From a virus, in the IMG/VR virus record IMGVR_UViG_3300030117_007192, positions 1 through 22,835 of that record: a stretch of DNA of 22,835 bases; one strand, 5' to 3'. Each line of letters starts with the position of its first letter. Within the stretch, counting starts at the first letter, position 1. Shown one piece after another: positions 13,681 to 21,806 of the stretch. Below the pieces are notes generated by a model. The model was given only the letters and a program-made list of their open reading frames with translations. It was not told where the DNA came from and searched no databases. Both the position numbers and the translations under genes were made by a program.

Positions 13681-15119
13681 TATTTTGGAGAATAGTAGAT
13701 AATAAAGTTTATGCTGTTGAAGAAACAGATACTCTTGGATTTTCAAAATCAGATGGTTTAGCAATACCTGATGATTATTTAGATAGACAAGAATTTATGG
13801 TTATGAGAACAGCACATGGAATAGGTGATTGGGGTATCATATCTGCTATGCCAAGACTTCTTAAAGAAAAGTATCCTAACTGTAAAGTATATGTACCATC
13901 AACTAAAATGTTAGAAAATTTATTTTCTGAACATTTTAATAATTGGAATTCTTGGAATAGTAAGTTCGGAAATGCGAAAAGTATATTTAAACACAATCCT
14001 TATGTTGATGAGTTTGTAGATCAATATGATGGTGAAATTTTTCACGACCACTATAGAATTTATGACAATGAGAATATAGATACACCCTTATTAGAACAAA
14101 TGTTAAAGTTCTGGCAATTTAAAGAAAATGAATATAAAGATTCTCAACCAGAACTATACTGGTCTGATGAGGAAAAAAGTTTAGGTGATGCTATAATAAA
14201 AGAGTATACTGATGAAAATGAATTCGGTTGTTTATTAATATCAGATAGATATGACTATACTATGGATGAACTAATAGAGGATAAAATTGACGAATTCATA
14301 CCACATTTTTATTGGACTGAACGACCAATAGAACAAACTGAATTTGATTATATAAATAAAGCTTTGGATATGCGAAATATGGATGTTAGAATTCAGTTGT
14401 ATATAAAATCTAAAGCTAAATATAATGTAGGAAATCAATGTGGTACTTCACAAATAGTAACTAGGTATTCTGATGTTTATAGTGTACAAAGACAATTTCC
14501 TATAGCTCACAACCTAGTTAGAGGTGAGCATTTATTAGATGATGAATATAAAAGAGTTCATTTAGCTAGAGCACCTGATAAATTTGAATCAAAAACTACG
14601 ACATCTCTAAAATTTAAAGCAGATTTGATAGATTTTTTAGGCGATAGATACAAAGATAAAAATGTTATTGAAATAGGATGCTCATTAGGTTATACATCAC
14701 ACGCTCTAAGTGGTTACTTTAACAAAGTAACAGCTGTGGATTTTGATCCAACTAGAATACAATCAGCTAAAGATTTTAGTAAAGATAAAACTAATATTGA
14801 TTTTATTGTAAAAGATGTTTACAGAACTGCTTGGGATTTTGATAAAAACCATCAGGTAGTTTTTATAGATTGTGTGCATGATTATCCATTTGTAAAAAAT
14901 GATATTATAAATGCTATAAATTATTTTGACAAACCAATGTTGATTTTTGATGACTATGGATTGTTTCCAAATAGTGTTATGAAAGCTGTAAATGAATTTA
15001 TAGATCAAGGTGTGTTGGAAGTTATAACAAAGATAGGTCATAAAAAAGATGTTGTTTTTGAAAAAACAGCGCATAAAATATTAAGAGATTATGAGGGTTT
15101 AATATGTCAAGTAAAATAG
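13677..15119 (+). CDS. Two-domain protein: GT9-like N-terminus plus SAM methyltransferase
   Basis: This 480-residue protein has two parts. Residues about 40-290 resemble a GT9 (heptosyltransferase-like) GT-B fold: MRTAHGIGDWGIISAMPRLL matches the family's GxGD start, and KYPNCKVYVPS and HNPYVDEFV have the spacing expected after it. Residues about 310-480 are a class I SAM methyltransferase with motif I NVIEIGCSLGYTS (329-341), the acidic end of strand 2 in VTAVDFDP, and FIDCVHDYPF as the post-strand-4 motif. The fusion suggests that transfer and methylation of one sugar are coupled. The GT9 half is weaker evidence and may be degenerate. ATG 13677 overlaps the upstream TGA (ATGA); the next gene starts 16 bases before its stop. 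Confidence 0.72.
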   Translation: MIFWRIVDNKVYAVEETDTLGFSKSDGLAIPDDYLDRQEFMVMRTAHGIGDWGIISAMPRLLKEKYPNCKVYVPSTKMLENLFSEHFNNWNSWNSKFGNAKSIFKHNPYVDEFVDQYDGEIFHDHYRIYDNENIDTPLLEQMLKFWQFKENEYKDSQPELYWSDEEKSLGDAIIKEYTDENEFGCLLISDRYDYTMDELIEDKIDEFIPHFYWTERPIEQTEFDYINKALDMRNMDVRIQLYIKSKAKYNVGNQCGTSQIVTRYSDVYSVQRQFPIAHNLVRGEHLLDDEYKRVHLARAPDKFESKTTTSLKFKADLIDFLGDRYKDKNVIEIGCSLGYTSHALSGYFNKVTAVDFDPTRIQSAKDFSKDKTNIDFIVKDVYRTAWDFDKNHQVVFIDCVHDYPFVKNDIINAINYFDKPMLIFDDYGLFPNSVMKAVNEFIDQGVLEVITKIGHKKDVVFEKTAHKILRDYEGLICQVK

Positions 15120-15793
15120 TTTATACTTCAATATTTGGTGGTTATGATGATGTTCAAAAACAAAATTTACCAGATGGTTGGGATTGGAAATGCTTTAGTG
15201 AAGAAAATAGTTTACCCTTATATGAAGATAACAATAGAAATGCTAAAAGGTTTAAAGTATTGCCACATAGATATTTAAAAGATTATAGATACAGCATTTT
15301 TATAGATGGTAATATGACTGTCAAAGGTAATTTAGATGATTTAATTGATAAATATTTAAGTGATTCTAATGTAGCATTTTTTAGTCACGCCAATAATAGT
15401 TTAGATGCCAGAAATTCTGCTTATGATGAAGCTCAGACTATTTTTAATTTAGGTGCAAAAAATATGGAAAGGACACCTGAAAGAGGTGTTTTAAACTATA
15501 AAGATAATCCATACCTAATACAAAAACAAATGGAAAGATATAGAATACTTAGGTATCCAGCAAATCATGGATTGATAACAGGTATGGTTATTTTAAGAAG
15601 GCACAATGAAGAAGATTGTATTAAGACTATGGAAGATTGGTGGACTGAAATAAAATATAACAGTAAAAGAGATCAGCTAAGTTTTAATTATTGTGCTTGG
15701 AAGAATGATTTAAATTTTAATTATATGGATGGTGACTCTAGAAATAATGAATACTTTTATAGAGATACAAAGCCACATATAGGTAAAAAATGA
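15104..15793 (+). CDS. DUF616-type putative glycosyltransferase
   Basis: This 229-residue protein matches DUF616, a GT-A-like group that includes plant TOD1/MUCI70-type proteins and many bacterial polysaccharide-locus proteins. It has KIVYTSIFGGYDDVQ at the start, an R-N-A-K-R-F-K segment before HRYLKDY, then FIDGNMTV with D68-G-N70 in the place of a DxD, and R189-D-Q-L-S-F-N in the family's conserved RDQLSF motif near the end. Enzymatic activity is established only for few members, so donor and linkage are unknown. It overlaps both neighbours (16 and 4 bases). Cytoplasmic; no signal peptide. Confidence 0.8.
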   Translation: MSSKIVYTSIFGGYDDVQKQNLPDGWDWKCFSEENSLPLYEDNNRNAKRFKVLPHRYLKDYRYSIFIDGNMTVKGNLDDLIDKYLSDSNVAFFSHANNSLDARNSAYDEAQTIFNLGAKNMERTPERGVLNYKDNPYLIQKQMERYRILRYPANHGLITGMVILRRHNEEDCIKTMEDWWTEIKYNSKRDQLSFNYCAWKNDLNFNYMDGDSRNNEYFYRDTKPHIGKK

Positions 15794-16554
15794 AAAACGT
15801 AGTCTTTATTCCTAACATAAATTTGGGTGATGGTAGAAATAATTCATATCATTATTCTGTAAAAAGCTGGAAACATTGGTGTGATAACAATAACTCTGAG
15901 CTATTAGTATGGGAAGATTTACTTTATCCAGTAGACTATATGAAAATAACTTGGCAAAGATATTATTTATTCGATATATTAGATTCTAATAAAATAGACT
16001 ATGATCAAATACTGATGGTTGATGCTGATACAATTGTTCATCCTGATTGTCCTAATTTCTTTGATGAAACAGATGGTAGGTATTGTGGTGTTAGGGTAGA
16101 TGGATGTTATGAATGGGTTTTGAGAAGCATAAGAGGATTTGGTGATAAATTGTTTGATGGTATGAGGATACATCCTTGGAACTACATCAATGGTGGATTT
16201 CAGATAGTTAATGAAAACCATGAGAATTTTTTTGATGCTATGAAAAAATACTATAATGATAATAGTCAGGAAATATCTGATACTATAGCTGAATTAAGAT
16301 GTGGTACTGATCAAACTATAGTAAATTATATGCTCCACAAAGAAAAGGTTGATGTTAAATATTTACCAAGTTGTTATAATTTACAAGATTTATACAGAAA
16401 AAATTTATTATTCTTAACTGGTCAAGAATATTGGACTGATGATTTGCATCATTTGGATGCGGGTTGGGTTTACCACTTTAATTCCATACCACCAAATCCA
16501 ATGAGTAGAGATGCTAATTATTGGATAGAGAGAACTTATAAGGAATTATTTTGA
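15790..16554 (+). CDS. GT-A-fold glycosyltransferase, GT8-like
   Basis: This 254-residue protein is a probable metal-dependent glycosyltransferase. ILMVDADTIVHPD contains D78-A-D80, the DxD that holds the nucleotide-sugar phosphate and Mn. NYINGGFQIVN in the middle and CGTDQTIVNYML further on follow the order of GT8 and related retaining transferases (NGG then D-Q). GWVYHFNSIPP near the end supplies a His as in GT8-type active sites. Family assignment beyond GT-A is not certain. Its ATG lies four bases before the end of the DUF616 gene. TTG of the next gene overlaps its TGA. Confidence 0.8.
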   Translation: MKNVVFIPNINLGDGRNNSYHYSVKSWKHWCDNNNSELLVWEDLLYPVDYMKITWQRYYLFDILDSNKIDYDQILMVDADTIVHPDCPNFFDETDGRYCGVRVDGCYEWVLRSIRGFGDKLFDGMRIHPWNYINGGFQIVNENHENFFDAMKKYYNDNSQEISDTIAELRCGTDQTIVNYMLHKEKVDVKYLPSCYNLQDLYRKNLLFLTGQEYWTDDLHHLDAGWVYHFNSIPPNPMSRDANYWIERTYKELF

Positions 16555-16979
16555 ATAGGAAGATAATTGGTTTTACTAGTGGTTATTTTGATATCATACA
16601 TCCTGGTCATGTAATGATGTTTGAGGAGTGTAAATTATATTGTGACTATTTGATTGTGGCTGTTAATGAATATAAAGTTAAGACAAAACAGCCAGATGGT
16701 AGACATAAAAATGAACCTATATGGACTCCAAAAGAAAGACTTATGATGGTTGAGTCAAATAAAAATGTAGATCAAGCTTTTTTGTATGATGGTGAACCAG
16801 CACTTTACGAATACTTATCTGAGAATGTGGATTGGATAGATGTTCGCATATTAGGAGAAGATCATAGAGGAAAGCCATTTACTGGAGATGACTTGTCAAT
16901 AGAAATAATATTCAATAGTAGAGATCATGATTATAGTACCACTAATACTATAGCTAAAATTATAAAGGAAAGAGTCTAA
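16551..16979 (+). CDS. Cytidylyltransferase-like nucleotidyltransferase (TagD/HldE type)
   Basis: This 142-residue enzyme of the HxGH nucleotidyltransferase superfamily activates a phosphorylated alcohol or sugar with a nucleotide, as in CTP:glycerol-3-phosphate cytidylyltransferase. TSGYFDIIHPGHVMMFEECK carries H17-P-G-H20, the signature ATP/CTP site. IVAVNE follows as the second strand, TPKERLMMVES matches the ERxxxLxxx helix, and DYSTTNTIAKI near the end is the counterpart of the RTxGISTT motif. Length is that of TagD. Its place among glycosyltransferases suggests it makes a CDP- or ADP-activated donor used locally. Start codon is TTG at 16551, with AGGA six bases upstream and overlap with the previous TGA (TTGA); no ATG lies near. 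Confidence 0.85.
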   Translation: MNRKIIGFTSGYFDIIHPGHVMMFEECKLYCDYLIVAVNEYKVKTKQPDGRHKNEPIWTPKERLMMVESNKNVDQAFLYDGEPALYEYLSENVDWIDVRILGEDHRGKPFTGDDLSIEIIFNSRDHDYSTTNTIAKIIKERV

Positions 16980-17728
16980 TGAACATAGAATTTATATTTG
17001 CTGAATTTGGTTTAAGGTCTAATGCTAATCAACCAGATAGTTTTACTGATGAGCATAGATTAGATCCCACATACTCCTCTGTAAAGAAATTTTTTCCAGA
17101 GGCTAAGCTAACTCTTTATACTGATGTAGCTGATTTAGCTAAGAACTATTCTGATGTTGAGGTAAGGTTAGTTGATGTGAATAAAAGTCCATTCTCAAAA
17201 TCAAATCACAGGTGGGGTTGGCATTGTTGTGATTATTATGAAGCTAAAGGTTTGTTAGAATCAACTGCTGATGTAGCTATATCAGTAGACTCTGATTTGA
17301 TGTTTGTGTCTAACGAAATTAAAACAATTTTACCGATAACTAAAAGGTTTGGAGTTTGTGTTCCAACTAATGAAAGACAGATGGTTAAAATTGATGGGAT
17401 ATACACTAGGGGGAATGATGGCGATTATCGTTTAGATGAAGATGAGAGTCGTGGTAACTTACTAACTTATGATTTATGGTGGTGTAGTTTCAATACAGAG
17501 GATAACAGAGGAAGAGCTTGGTTAAGTGAATTCTGTGAACTAATGGAAACAAATCCAAAAAGAGCACCACTACAAATGAGTAGAGCTAGTTGGAATACTG
17601 GTATACATCCATATTCAATGCCACAACAATGGGGAGTTGGAAGTGGTTATATAGGATGTGGTAATGAAATTATACTACACGTAGGACATACAAATGTTCA
17701 GGATCATTATTTAGAAAAGAGGATATGA
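16979..17728 (+). CDS. Putative GT-A-like glycosyltransferase
   Basis: This 249-residue protein has the outline of a nucleotide-diphospho-sugar transferase. ADVAISVDSDLMFVS contains D104-S-D106, a plausible DxD metal site after a hydrophobic strand, and TLYTDVADL earlier gives a first strand and loop. A WGWHCCDYYEAKG segment with two adjacent Cys precedes it, and PQQWGVGSGYIGCGNEII with a C-terminal HVGHT follows. I do not know the family. The DxD context and the neighbours make a sugar transfer role likely. It starts at ATG 16979, sharing one base with the previous TAA, and its TGA overlaps the next ATG. Confidence 0.65.
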   Translation: MNIEFIFAEFGLRSNANQPDSFTDEHRLDPTYSSVKKFFPEAKLTLYTDVADLAKNYSDVEVRLVDVNKSPFSKSNHRWGWHCCDYYEAKGLLESTADVAISVDSDLMFVSNEIKTILPITKRFGVCVPTNERQMVKIDGIYTRGNDGDYRLDEDESRGNLLTYDLWWCSFNTEDNRGRAWLSEFCELMETNPKRAPLQMSRASWNTGIHPYSMPQQWGVGSGYIGCGNEIILHVGHTNVQDHYLEKRI

Positions 17729-18432
17729 TGGCTACACTTAAAGAATTAACAATTAAATATGATGTAGATGCTCTTGAATTAGGATATACAAGACACTATT
17801 CTGATATATTAGAAAGTAGTAGATACGATATTACAAAAGTTTTAGAGATAGGTGTAGAGACTGGCAGATCACATAGAATGTGGTTAGAGTATTTTGAAAA
17901 TGCGACCATTTATGGTTATGATATTTTTCAGTATGGTGTTGATGAATTTAATAAACTACAGGAGGGTAATCCCTACTTAGACAGATCAGTAATGTTTAAA
18001 GGAGATCAAGCAAACATAGTTGACCTACAAAGATTTATATCAGAGAATGGTAGTGATTTTGATCTAATTATAGATGATGGTGGCCACACTATGGAACAAA
18101 TGCAGATATCGCTAAATTATTTATGGGATCAAGTTAAGCCGGGTGGTTTATATGTTATTGAAGATTTACATAGTTGCAGTAACCAATGGCCAACTTTATA
18201 TGGTTATGAAGTTGTAAAAGAGAATGATACTTTAACTACTGATTTATTGGATAGCTTTTCAAATAATGATGATTACGTTACTGAAACAAATTACATACCA
18301 GCTTCTAGAATTAGTAAAATTAGAAGTGAGTTGGATTGGTGTGAAACAAGAATTGGTGTACAAAGCTATGTTAGTAAAAAAGGTCAAAGATATTTATGGC
18401 CAACGATGTTATGTTTCATGAGAAAGAAATGA
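17725..18432 (+). CDS. Class I SAM-dependent methyltransferase (sugar O-methyltransferase-like)
   Basis: This 235-residue protein has motif I LEIGVETGRSHRMW (40-53), an IYGYDI strand end with the ribose-binding acid, and I116-D-D-G-G-H121 followed by PGGLYVIEDLHS. The IDDGGH motif with a following histidine recalls metal-dependent sugar O-methyltransferases such as MycE and the TylF/macrocin group, in which Asp and His bind Mg. An O-methyltransferase acting on a sugar hydroxyl is therefore the best reading; the substrate is unknown. Two adjacent ATGs (17725 and 17728) can serve as start, with AGAGG just before. The end overlaps the next gene by four bases. Confidence 0.83.
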   Translation: MMATLKELTIKYDVDALELGYTRHYSDILESSRYDITKVLEIGVETGRSHRMWLEYFENATIYGYDIFQYGVDEFNKLQEGNPYLDRSVMFKGDQANIVDLQRFISENGSDFDLIIDDGGHTMEQMQISLNYLWDQVKPGGLYVIEDLHSCSNQWPTLYGYEVVKENDTLTTDLLDSFSNNDDYVTETNYIPASRISKIRSELDWCETRIGVQSYVSKKGQRYLWPTMLCFMRKK

Positions 18433-19169
18433 AGAAAGTAGCCTTAATAGTAGAAACAAGAAAGCACAAAGCTTTACCTTTTGTTTTAAATAATGTTATG
18501 TCCGTTTTGCCAAACGATTGGAGATTGCAAATATTTCATGGAAATAATAATTTAGAATATTTAAATGATTTAATAAGTAACGATATTATTCTTAAAAATA
18601 AAGATATATTTTTAAATGAATTAGAAATTGATTCAATAACTGCTGATGATTCTAGTTTAGAGATTATGTTAAAAAGTGAATTTTGGGATAAAGTAGTTAG
18701 CGAAACTGTTTTATATTTTGAATGTGATACTATATTATGCTCTAAATCTAAATATAAAGTTAGTGACTTTGAAAAATTTGATTACATAGGCGGATGGTGG
18801 GGCCAACCATTTTCAGTATTATCATTAAACGAAACCTATGATAGAGTTATGAATGGCGGTTTATCCATTAGAAAAAAAAGTTGGATGATAGATATTATAG
18901 AGAAAAATTTAGAGATGTATTTAAAAAGAGGTGGTAATTCTTGTGAGGATTATTTCGTTTCAGACTCGGTTGTGAAAAAGCCATTAGTAAAAGAAGTTTT
19001 AAGTTTTTCAATCGATGGTGGATATATGTATCCTTTATTCGATGAGCCGCCCTTTGGACTTCATAAACCTTGGGGTGTTAAAGGTAAAGGATTTAGTGGA
19101 ATGTATTATGAAAAAATAAGACAAGTCGTTGAAGAAGTAGACATTTTAAGGAGCTTACACAATGTATAA
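18429..19169 (+). CDS. DUF5672-type putative glycosyltransferase
   Basis: This 246-residue protein fits DUF5672, a family found in glycan clusters and thought to be GT-A-like. VALIVETRKHKALPFVLNN opens the domain, YFECDTILC has E97-x-D100-like acidic residues in place of a DxD, YIGGWWGQPF and VMNGGLSIRKKSW (140-152) are the family's strongest features, and HKPWG near the end is the usual Trp-containing motif. Catalysis has not, to my knowledge, been shown for the family. I use ATG 18429, which overlaps the preceding TGA as ATGA. An in-frame ATG at 18396 would place 11 residues without homology inside the preceding gene. It overlaps the next gene by 8 bases. Confidence 0.76.
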   Translation: MKKVALIVETRKHKALPFVLNNVMSVLPNDWRLQIFHGNNNLEYLNDLISNDIILKNKDIFLNELEIDSITADDSSLEIMLKSEFWDKVVSETVLYFECDTILCSKSKYKVSDFEKFDYIGGWWGQPFSVLSLNETYDRVMNGGLSIRKKSWMIDIIEKNLEMYLKRGGNSCEDYFVSDSVVKKPLVKEVLSFSIDGGYMYPLFDEPPFGLHKPWGVKGKGFSGMYYEKIRQVVEEVDILRSLHNV

Positions 19170-19809
19170 AGAAGGCGAGGAAATGAGATTATATGAACTG
19201 AAAGATTTGGGTATTGGGATTGATAATATTTTAGATATAGGTGCTCATACAGGTCAATTTCATCGTTGGGCTAGGGTGTATTGGCCTGATTCTTTTATCT
19301 ATATGATTGAAGCTAATTCAGTTCATGAAACTTCCTTAGACAGATTATCAATGATTAGTGGAGATACAAAATATAAAATAGCAGCTTTAGGTGATGAAGA
19401 ACGAGAAGTTACTTTCTATACTCGAAGTGATAAACCAGAAACAGAGGGCAACTCATACTATAAGGAGGCTAATTATTGGGATATCCCACAATTGGTTCAA
19501 GAAAATACTATGACTCTACAAAGGTTGGATAATATATTTAAGGATAGCTATGTTTTTGATCTAATTAAAATAGACACCCAAGGTTCTGAGCTTGATATTT
19601 TAAAAGGTGGTAAAGATTTAGTCAGTAAGTCTAAAGCTGTAATATTAGAAGTTGCTTATATTGAATATAACTTAGGAGCTCCAAGTAGTGATGAGGTTAT
19701 AGAATATATGCGAGATATAGGATTTGAGAATAAAATGAGCATAGGTGAACACTATGAAGGAAAGGATGTTTCTCAAAAAGATTTATTATTTTTAAGTAAG
19801 GAGTTGTAA
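19162..19809 (+). CDS. FkbM-family methyltransferase
   Basis: This 215-residue SAM-dependent O-methyltransferase has motif I ILDIGAHTGQFHR (23-35), MIEANSVHETSL at the ribose-binding acid, AALGDEEREVTFY typical of the FkbM middle, and LIKIDTQGSELDILKGG (134-150) with D138, the most diagnostic stretch of the family. FkbM-type enzymes methylate hydroxyls of sugars or secondary metabolites. In this context a glycan hydroxyl is likely. It starts at ATG 19162 with AAGGAG eight bases upstream; a second ATG at 19183 behind GGCGAGG is also possible and would remove seven poorly conserved residues. Its TAA shares a base with the next ATG. Confidence 0.92.
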   Translation: MYKEGEEMRLYELKDLGIGIDNILDIGAHTGQFHRWARVYWPDSFIYMIEANSVHETSLDRLSMISGDTKYKIAALGDEEREVTFYTRSDKPETEGNSYYKEANYWDIPQLVQENTMTLQRLDNIFKDSYVFDLIKIDTQGSELDILKGGKDLVSKSKAVILEVAYIEYNLGAPSSDEVIEYMRDIGFENKMSIGEHYEGKDVSQKDLLFLSKEL

Positions 19810-20996
19810 TGAAAAAAGAGTTTTTAGATTTGGGCAAGCAGCCAATAGCAAATAAGTTTTTAAAAGAAGATGAAATTAAAGATGAGTTTTTCTTTGATTT
19901 GAAAGTGGTATTTGATGAGGAAACAAAGTTAGTTTCTTTAAAAGAATTTGTAAAGCCAGAACTGATGTTTAATGAAAACTACGCTTACAATACTTCAATG
20001 TCCACACCTATGGTAAATCATTTTAGAAATACTGCTAGCGTATTAAAGGGTAGATTCAACCCAAAATCAGTTTTAGAAATAGGTTCTAATGATGGTCCAT
20101 TTATCTCAAATTTCCCTACTGATACTTCTTTTTGCGTAGAGCCATGTGATAACTTTGCTAAAGTAACTGGCGACATGGGATACAAAACTAGAACAGATTT
20201 TTGGACTACTGATTTGTCAAAAGAAATAGAAGAAGATATTGGTAAAGTAGATTTAATTTACTCTGCTAATTGTATATGTCACATACAGAACTTAGATGAT
20301 TGTTTTAGTGCAGTTGCTAATTTACTTAGTGATAAGGGAGTATTTGTATTTGAAGACCCATCACTTCTTAGGATGTTAGAAAGAGGTTCATATGATCAAA
20401 TATATGATGAACACGCACATGTATTTTCTGTAATAGCATTGGATAATATTTTAAGAAAAAATGGTTTAATGATATTTGATGTTGAAAATCTTTCTGTTCA
20501 TGGTGGTTCAAATAGGATATATGCAAAAAAACCAAATATACCATCTGATAATGTTATAACTCAAAATTATTATGATAATATTGCTGAAGAGGCTGTATTC
20601 GGAATTGATGAATTTGAAACTTATAAAATATTCGCTGAAAGAGTAGAGGAATCAAAAGATAAATTATTTAGGTGTTTGGGAAATCTTAGACATAATGGTA
20701 AAAAGATATTAAGTATAGGTGCTACATCTAAATCTACTACTGTATTTAACTATTGTGGTATTGATGATTCCATCGTAGATTGTATTACAGATACAACTCC
20801 AAGTAAACAAGGTTTACTCGCACCTGGCAGTCATATACCTGTAGTGAATAGAGATTCAGTAAACTTAAATGATTACGACTACGCTTTCTTAGGAGCTTGG
20901 AACTTTAAAGATGTTATAGCAAATAAAGAAAGAGACTTTGTAAAAAATGGTGGTAAGTTTATCACACATGTGCCAGAAATAATGATATTTTCATAA
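19809..20996 (+). CDS. Sugar C-methyltransferase (NovU/TylCIII-like)
   Basis: This 395-residue protein has the three-part layout of sugar C-3 methyltransferases. The N-terminal domain reads FLDLGKQPIANKFL and FNENYAYNTSMSTPM, then motif I VLEIGSNDGPF (88-98), then YDQIYDEHAHVFS with E201-H202 in the family's Y-x-E-H catalytic stretch. The C-terminal Rossmann domain begins GKKILSIGATSKST. Known relatives such as TylCIII, EvaC and TcaB9 methylate C-3 of a dTDP-4-keto-deoxysugar. Their N-terminal zinc site uses about four cysteines, and here those are absent: the protein starts after the usual first CxxC, and the second pair is replaced by DEETKLVSL. Length is only slightly short. It fits with the RmlC-, FdtA- and RmlD-like genes just downstream. 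Confidence 0.87.
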   Translation: MKKEFLDLGKQPIANKFLKEDEIKDEFFFDLKVVFDEETKLVSLKEFVKPELMFNENYAYNTSMSTPMVNHFRNTASVLKGRFNPKSVLEIGSNDGPFISNFPTDTSFCVEPCDNFAKVTGDMGYKTRTDFWTTDLSKEIEEDIGKVDLIYSANCICHIQNLDDCFSAVANLLSDKGVFVFEDPSLLRMLERGSYDQIYDEHAHVFSVIALDNILRKNGLMIFDVENLSVHGGSNRIYAKKPNIPSDNVITQNYYDNIAEEAVFGIDEFETYKIFAERVEESKDKLFRCLGNLRHNGKKILSIGATSKSTTVFNYCGIDDSIVDCITDTTPSKQGLLAPGSHIPVVNRDSVNLNDYDYAFLGAWNFKDVIANKERDFVKNGGKFITHVPEIMIFS

Positions 20997-21006
20997 GGAG
21001 AATGAT

Positions 21007-21390
21007 ATGTATTATAATGAAGATGATAGAGCTCAGAGGTTATTTGATGTGTTTGATGTTTTAGATGGACAGATAAATGTATCATATGTCAATAGTACAG
21101 ATCATATAGTTGCTTGGCATAAACACAATATACAAACAGATTATTGGACTTGTCTCAAAGGTTCATTTAAGGTGGGAATGGCTACTCCAGAGGATGGTTG
21201 CGAGTTTGTATATTTATCAGATAAACAACCAAGAGTTATTGAAATGAAACCAGGTGTTTATCATGGATATAAAGCTTTAGAACCTGGTTCTATACTATTG
21301 TATTATTTAACAGAGAAATATAATCCAGACGATGAGAAGAGAGCACCCGTTGGATATTTTAATGAGGAGTGGAAAGCCGAAAATAAATGA
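21007..21390 (+). CDS. RmlC-like cupin, probable nucleotide-sugar epimerase
   Basis: This 127-residue single-domain cupin resembles dTDP-4-dehydrorhamnose 3,5-epimerase (RmlC) in its second half: GSFKVGM, MKPGVYHGYKALEPG, then LLYYLTEKYNPDDEKRAP. These correspond to the 'PxGxxHGF' and 'YxxT..Y.P..E' features of RmlC. AWHKHN (36-41) stands where RmlC has the catalytic GLHxQ, so His38 or His40 may be the base. At 127 residues it is shorter than RmlC (about 180) and lacks the N-terminal arm, so it may be a mono-epimerase or isomerase. It has a strong SD (AAGGAG, six bases from ATG). It overlaps the next gene by four bases. Confidence 0.76.
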   Translation: MYYNEDDRAQRLFDVFDVLDGQINVSYVNSTDHIVAWHKHNIQTDYWTCLKGSFKVGMATPEDGCEFVYLSDKQPRVIEMKPGVYHGYKALEPGSILLYYLTEKYNPDDEKRAPVGYFNEEWKAENK

Positions 21391-21806
21391 CAACAATTGA
21401 TGATGTAAAAAGATTTAACCTAAAGTATTTTGATGAGTCGGATGGAAGGTTAGCACCGATTGAATTTCACAAAGATGTTCCATTTGAGGTTAAGAGAATG
21501 TTTTATGTTTTTGGTGTGCATAACCAAAATGATAGAGGTAAACATAGTCACCATGAAACTAAACAGCTGCTTATTTCTATCAATGGTTCTATTGATGTAA
21601 AATGCGATGATGGTTTAGGTGGTGTGAGAACTTGGACACTAACTCAACCTTGGAACGCTATTTATATTCCTGAAATGATTTGGGATGAACAGAAATATAA
21701 TACTAAGGATGCGATATTATTAGTATTATCAAATACAAACTATGATAAATCTGATTATATTGAGGATTATGAAGTATTTAGGAGATTGAAAGGTGAAAAT
21801 AAATAG
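21387..21806 (+). CDS. FdtA/WxcM-like sugar 3,4-ketoisomerase
   Basis: This 139-residue cupin is similar to FdtA/QdtA, which move the keto group of dTDP-4-keto-6-deoxyglucose from C-4 to C-3 on the way to 3-amino or related deoxysugars. RGKHSHHETKQLLISINGS (50-68) parallels the family's RGxHAHK motif, with H53 and H55 as the likely catalytic pair. VKCDDG follows, PWNAIYIPEMIW gives the second cupin strand set, and LVLSNTNYDKSDYIEDYEVF matches the C-terminal 'Y-x-x-x-DYI-x-DYxxF' signature. It is a complete single-domain protein of normal length. With the RmlC-like neighbour it implies that the phage or host supplies dTDP-4-keto-6-deoxyglucose. ATG overlaps the previous stop. Confidence 0.87.
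   Translation: MTTIDDVKRFNLKYFDESDGRLAPIEFHKDVPFEVKRMFYVFGVHNQNDRGKHSHHETKQLLISINGSIDVKCDDGLGGVRTWTLTQPWNAIYIPEMIWDEQKYNTKDAILLVLSNTNYDKSDYIEDYEVFRRLKGENK

Noticed and set aside
14763-15074. 103-codon open frame on the - strand inside the GT9-like/methyltransferase gene
   Set aside because: It is antisense to a clear methyltransferase domain, and its Phe/Ile/Tyr-rich product is typical of the reverse strand of AT-rich genes.
18396-18428. Longer N-terminus for the DUF5672 protein
   Set aside because: The added 11 residues fall inside the preceding methyltransferase gene; ATG 18429 makes the ATGA overlap that is common in this window.
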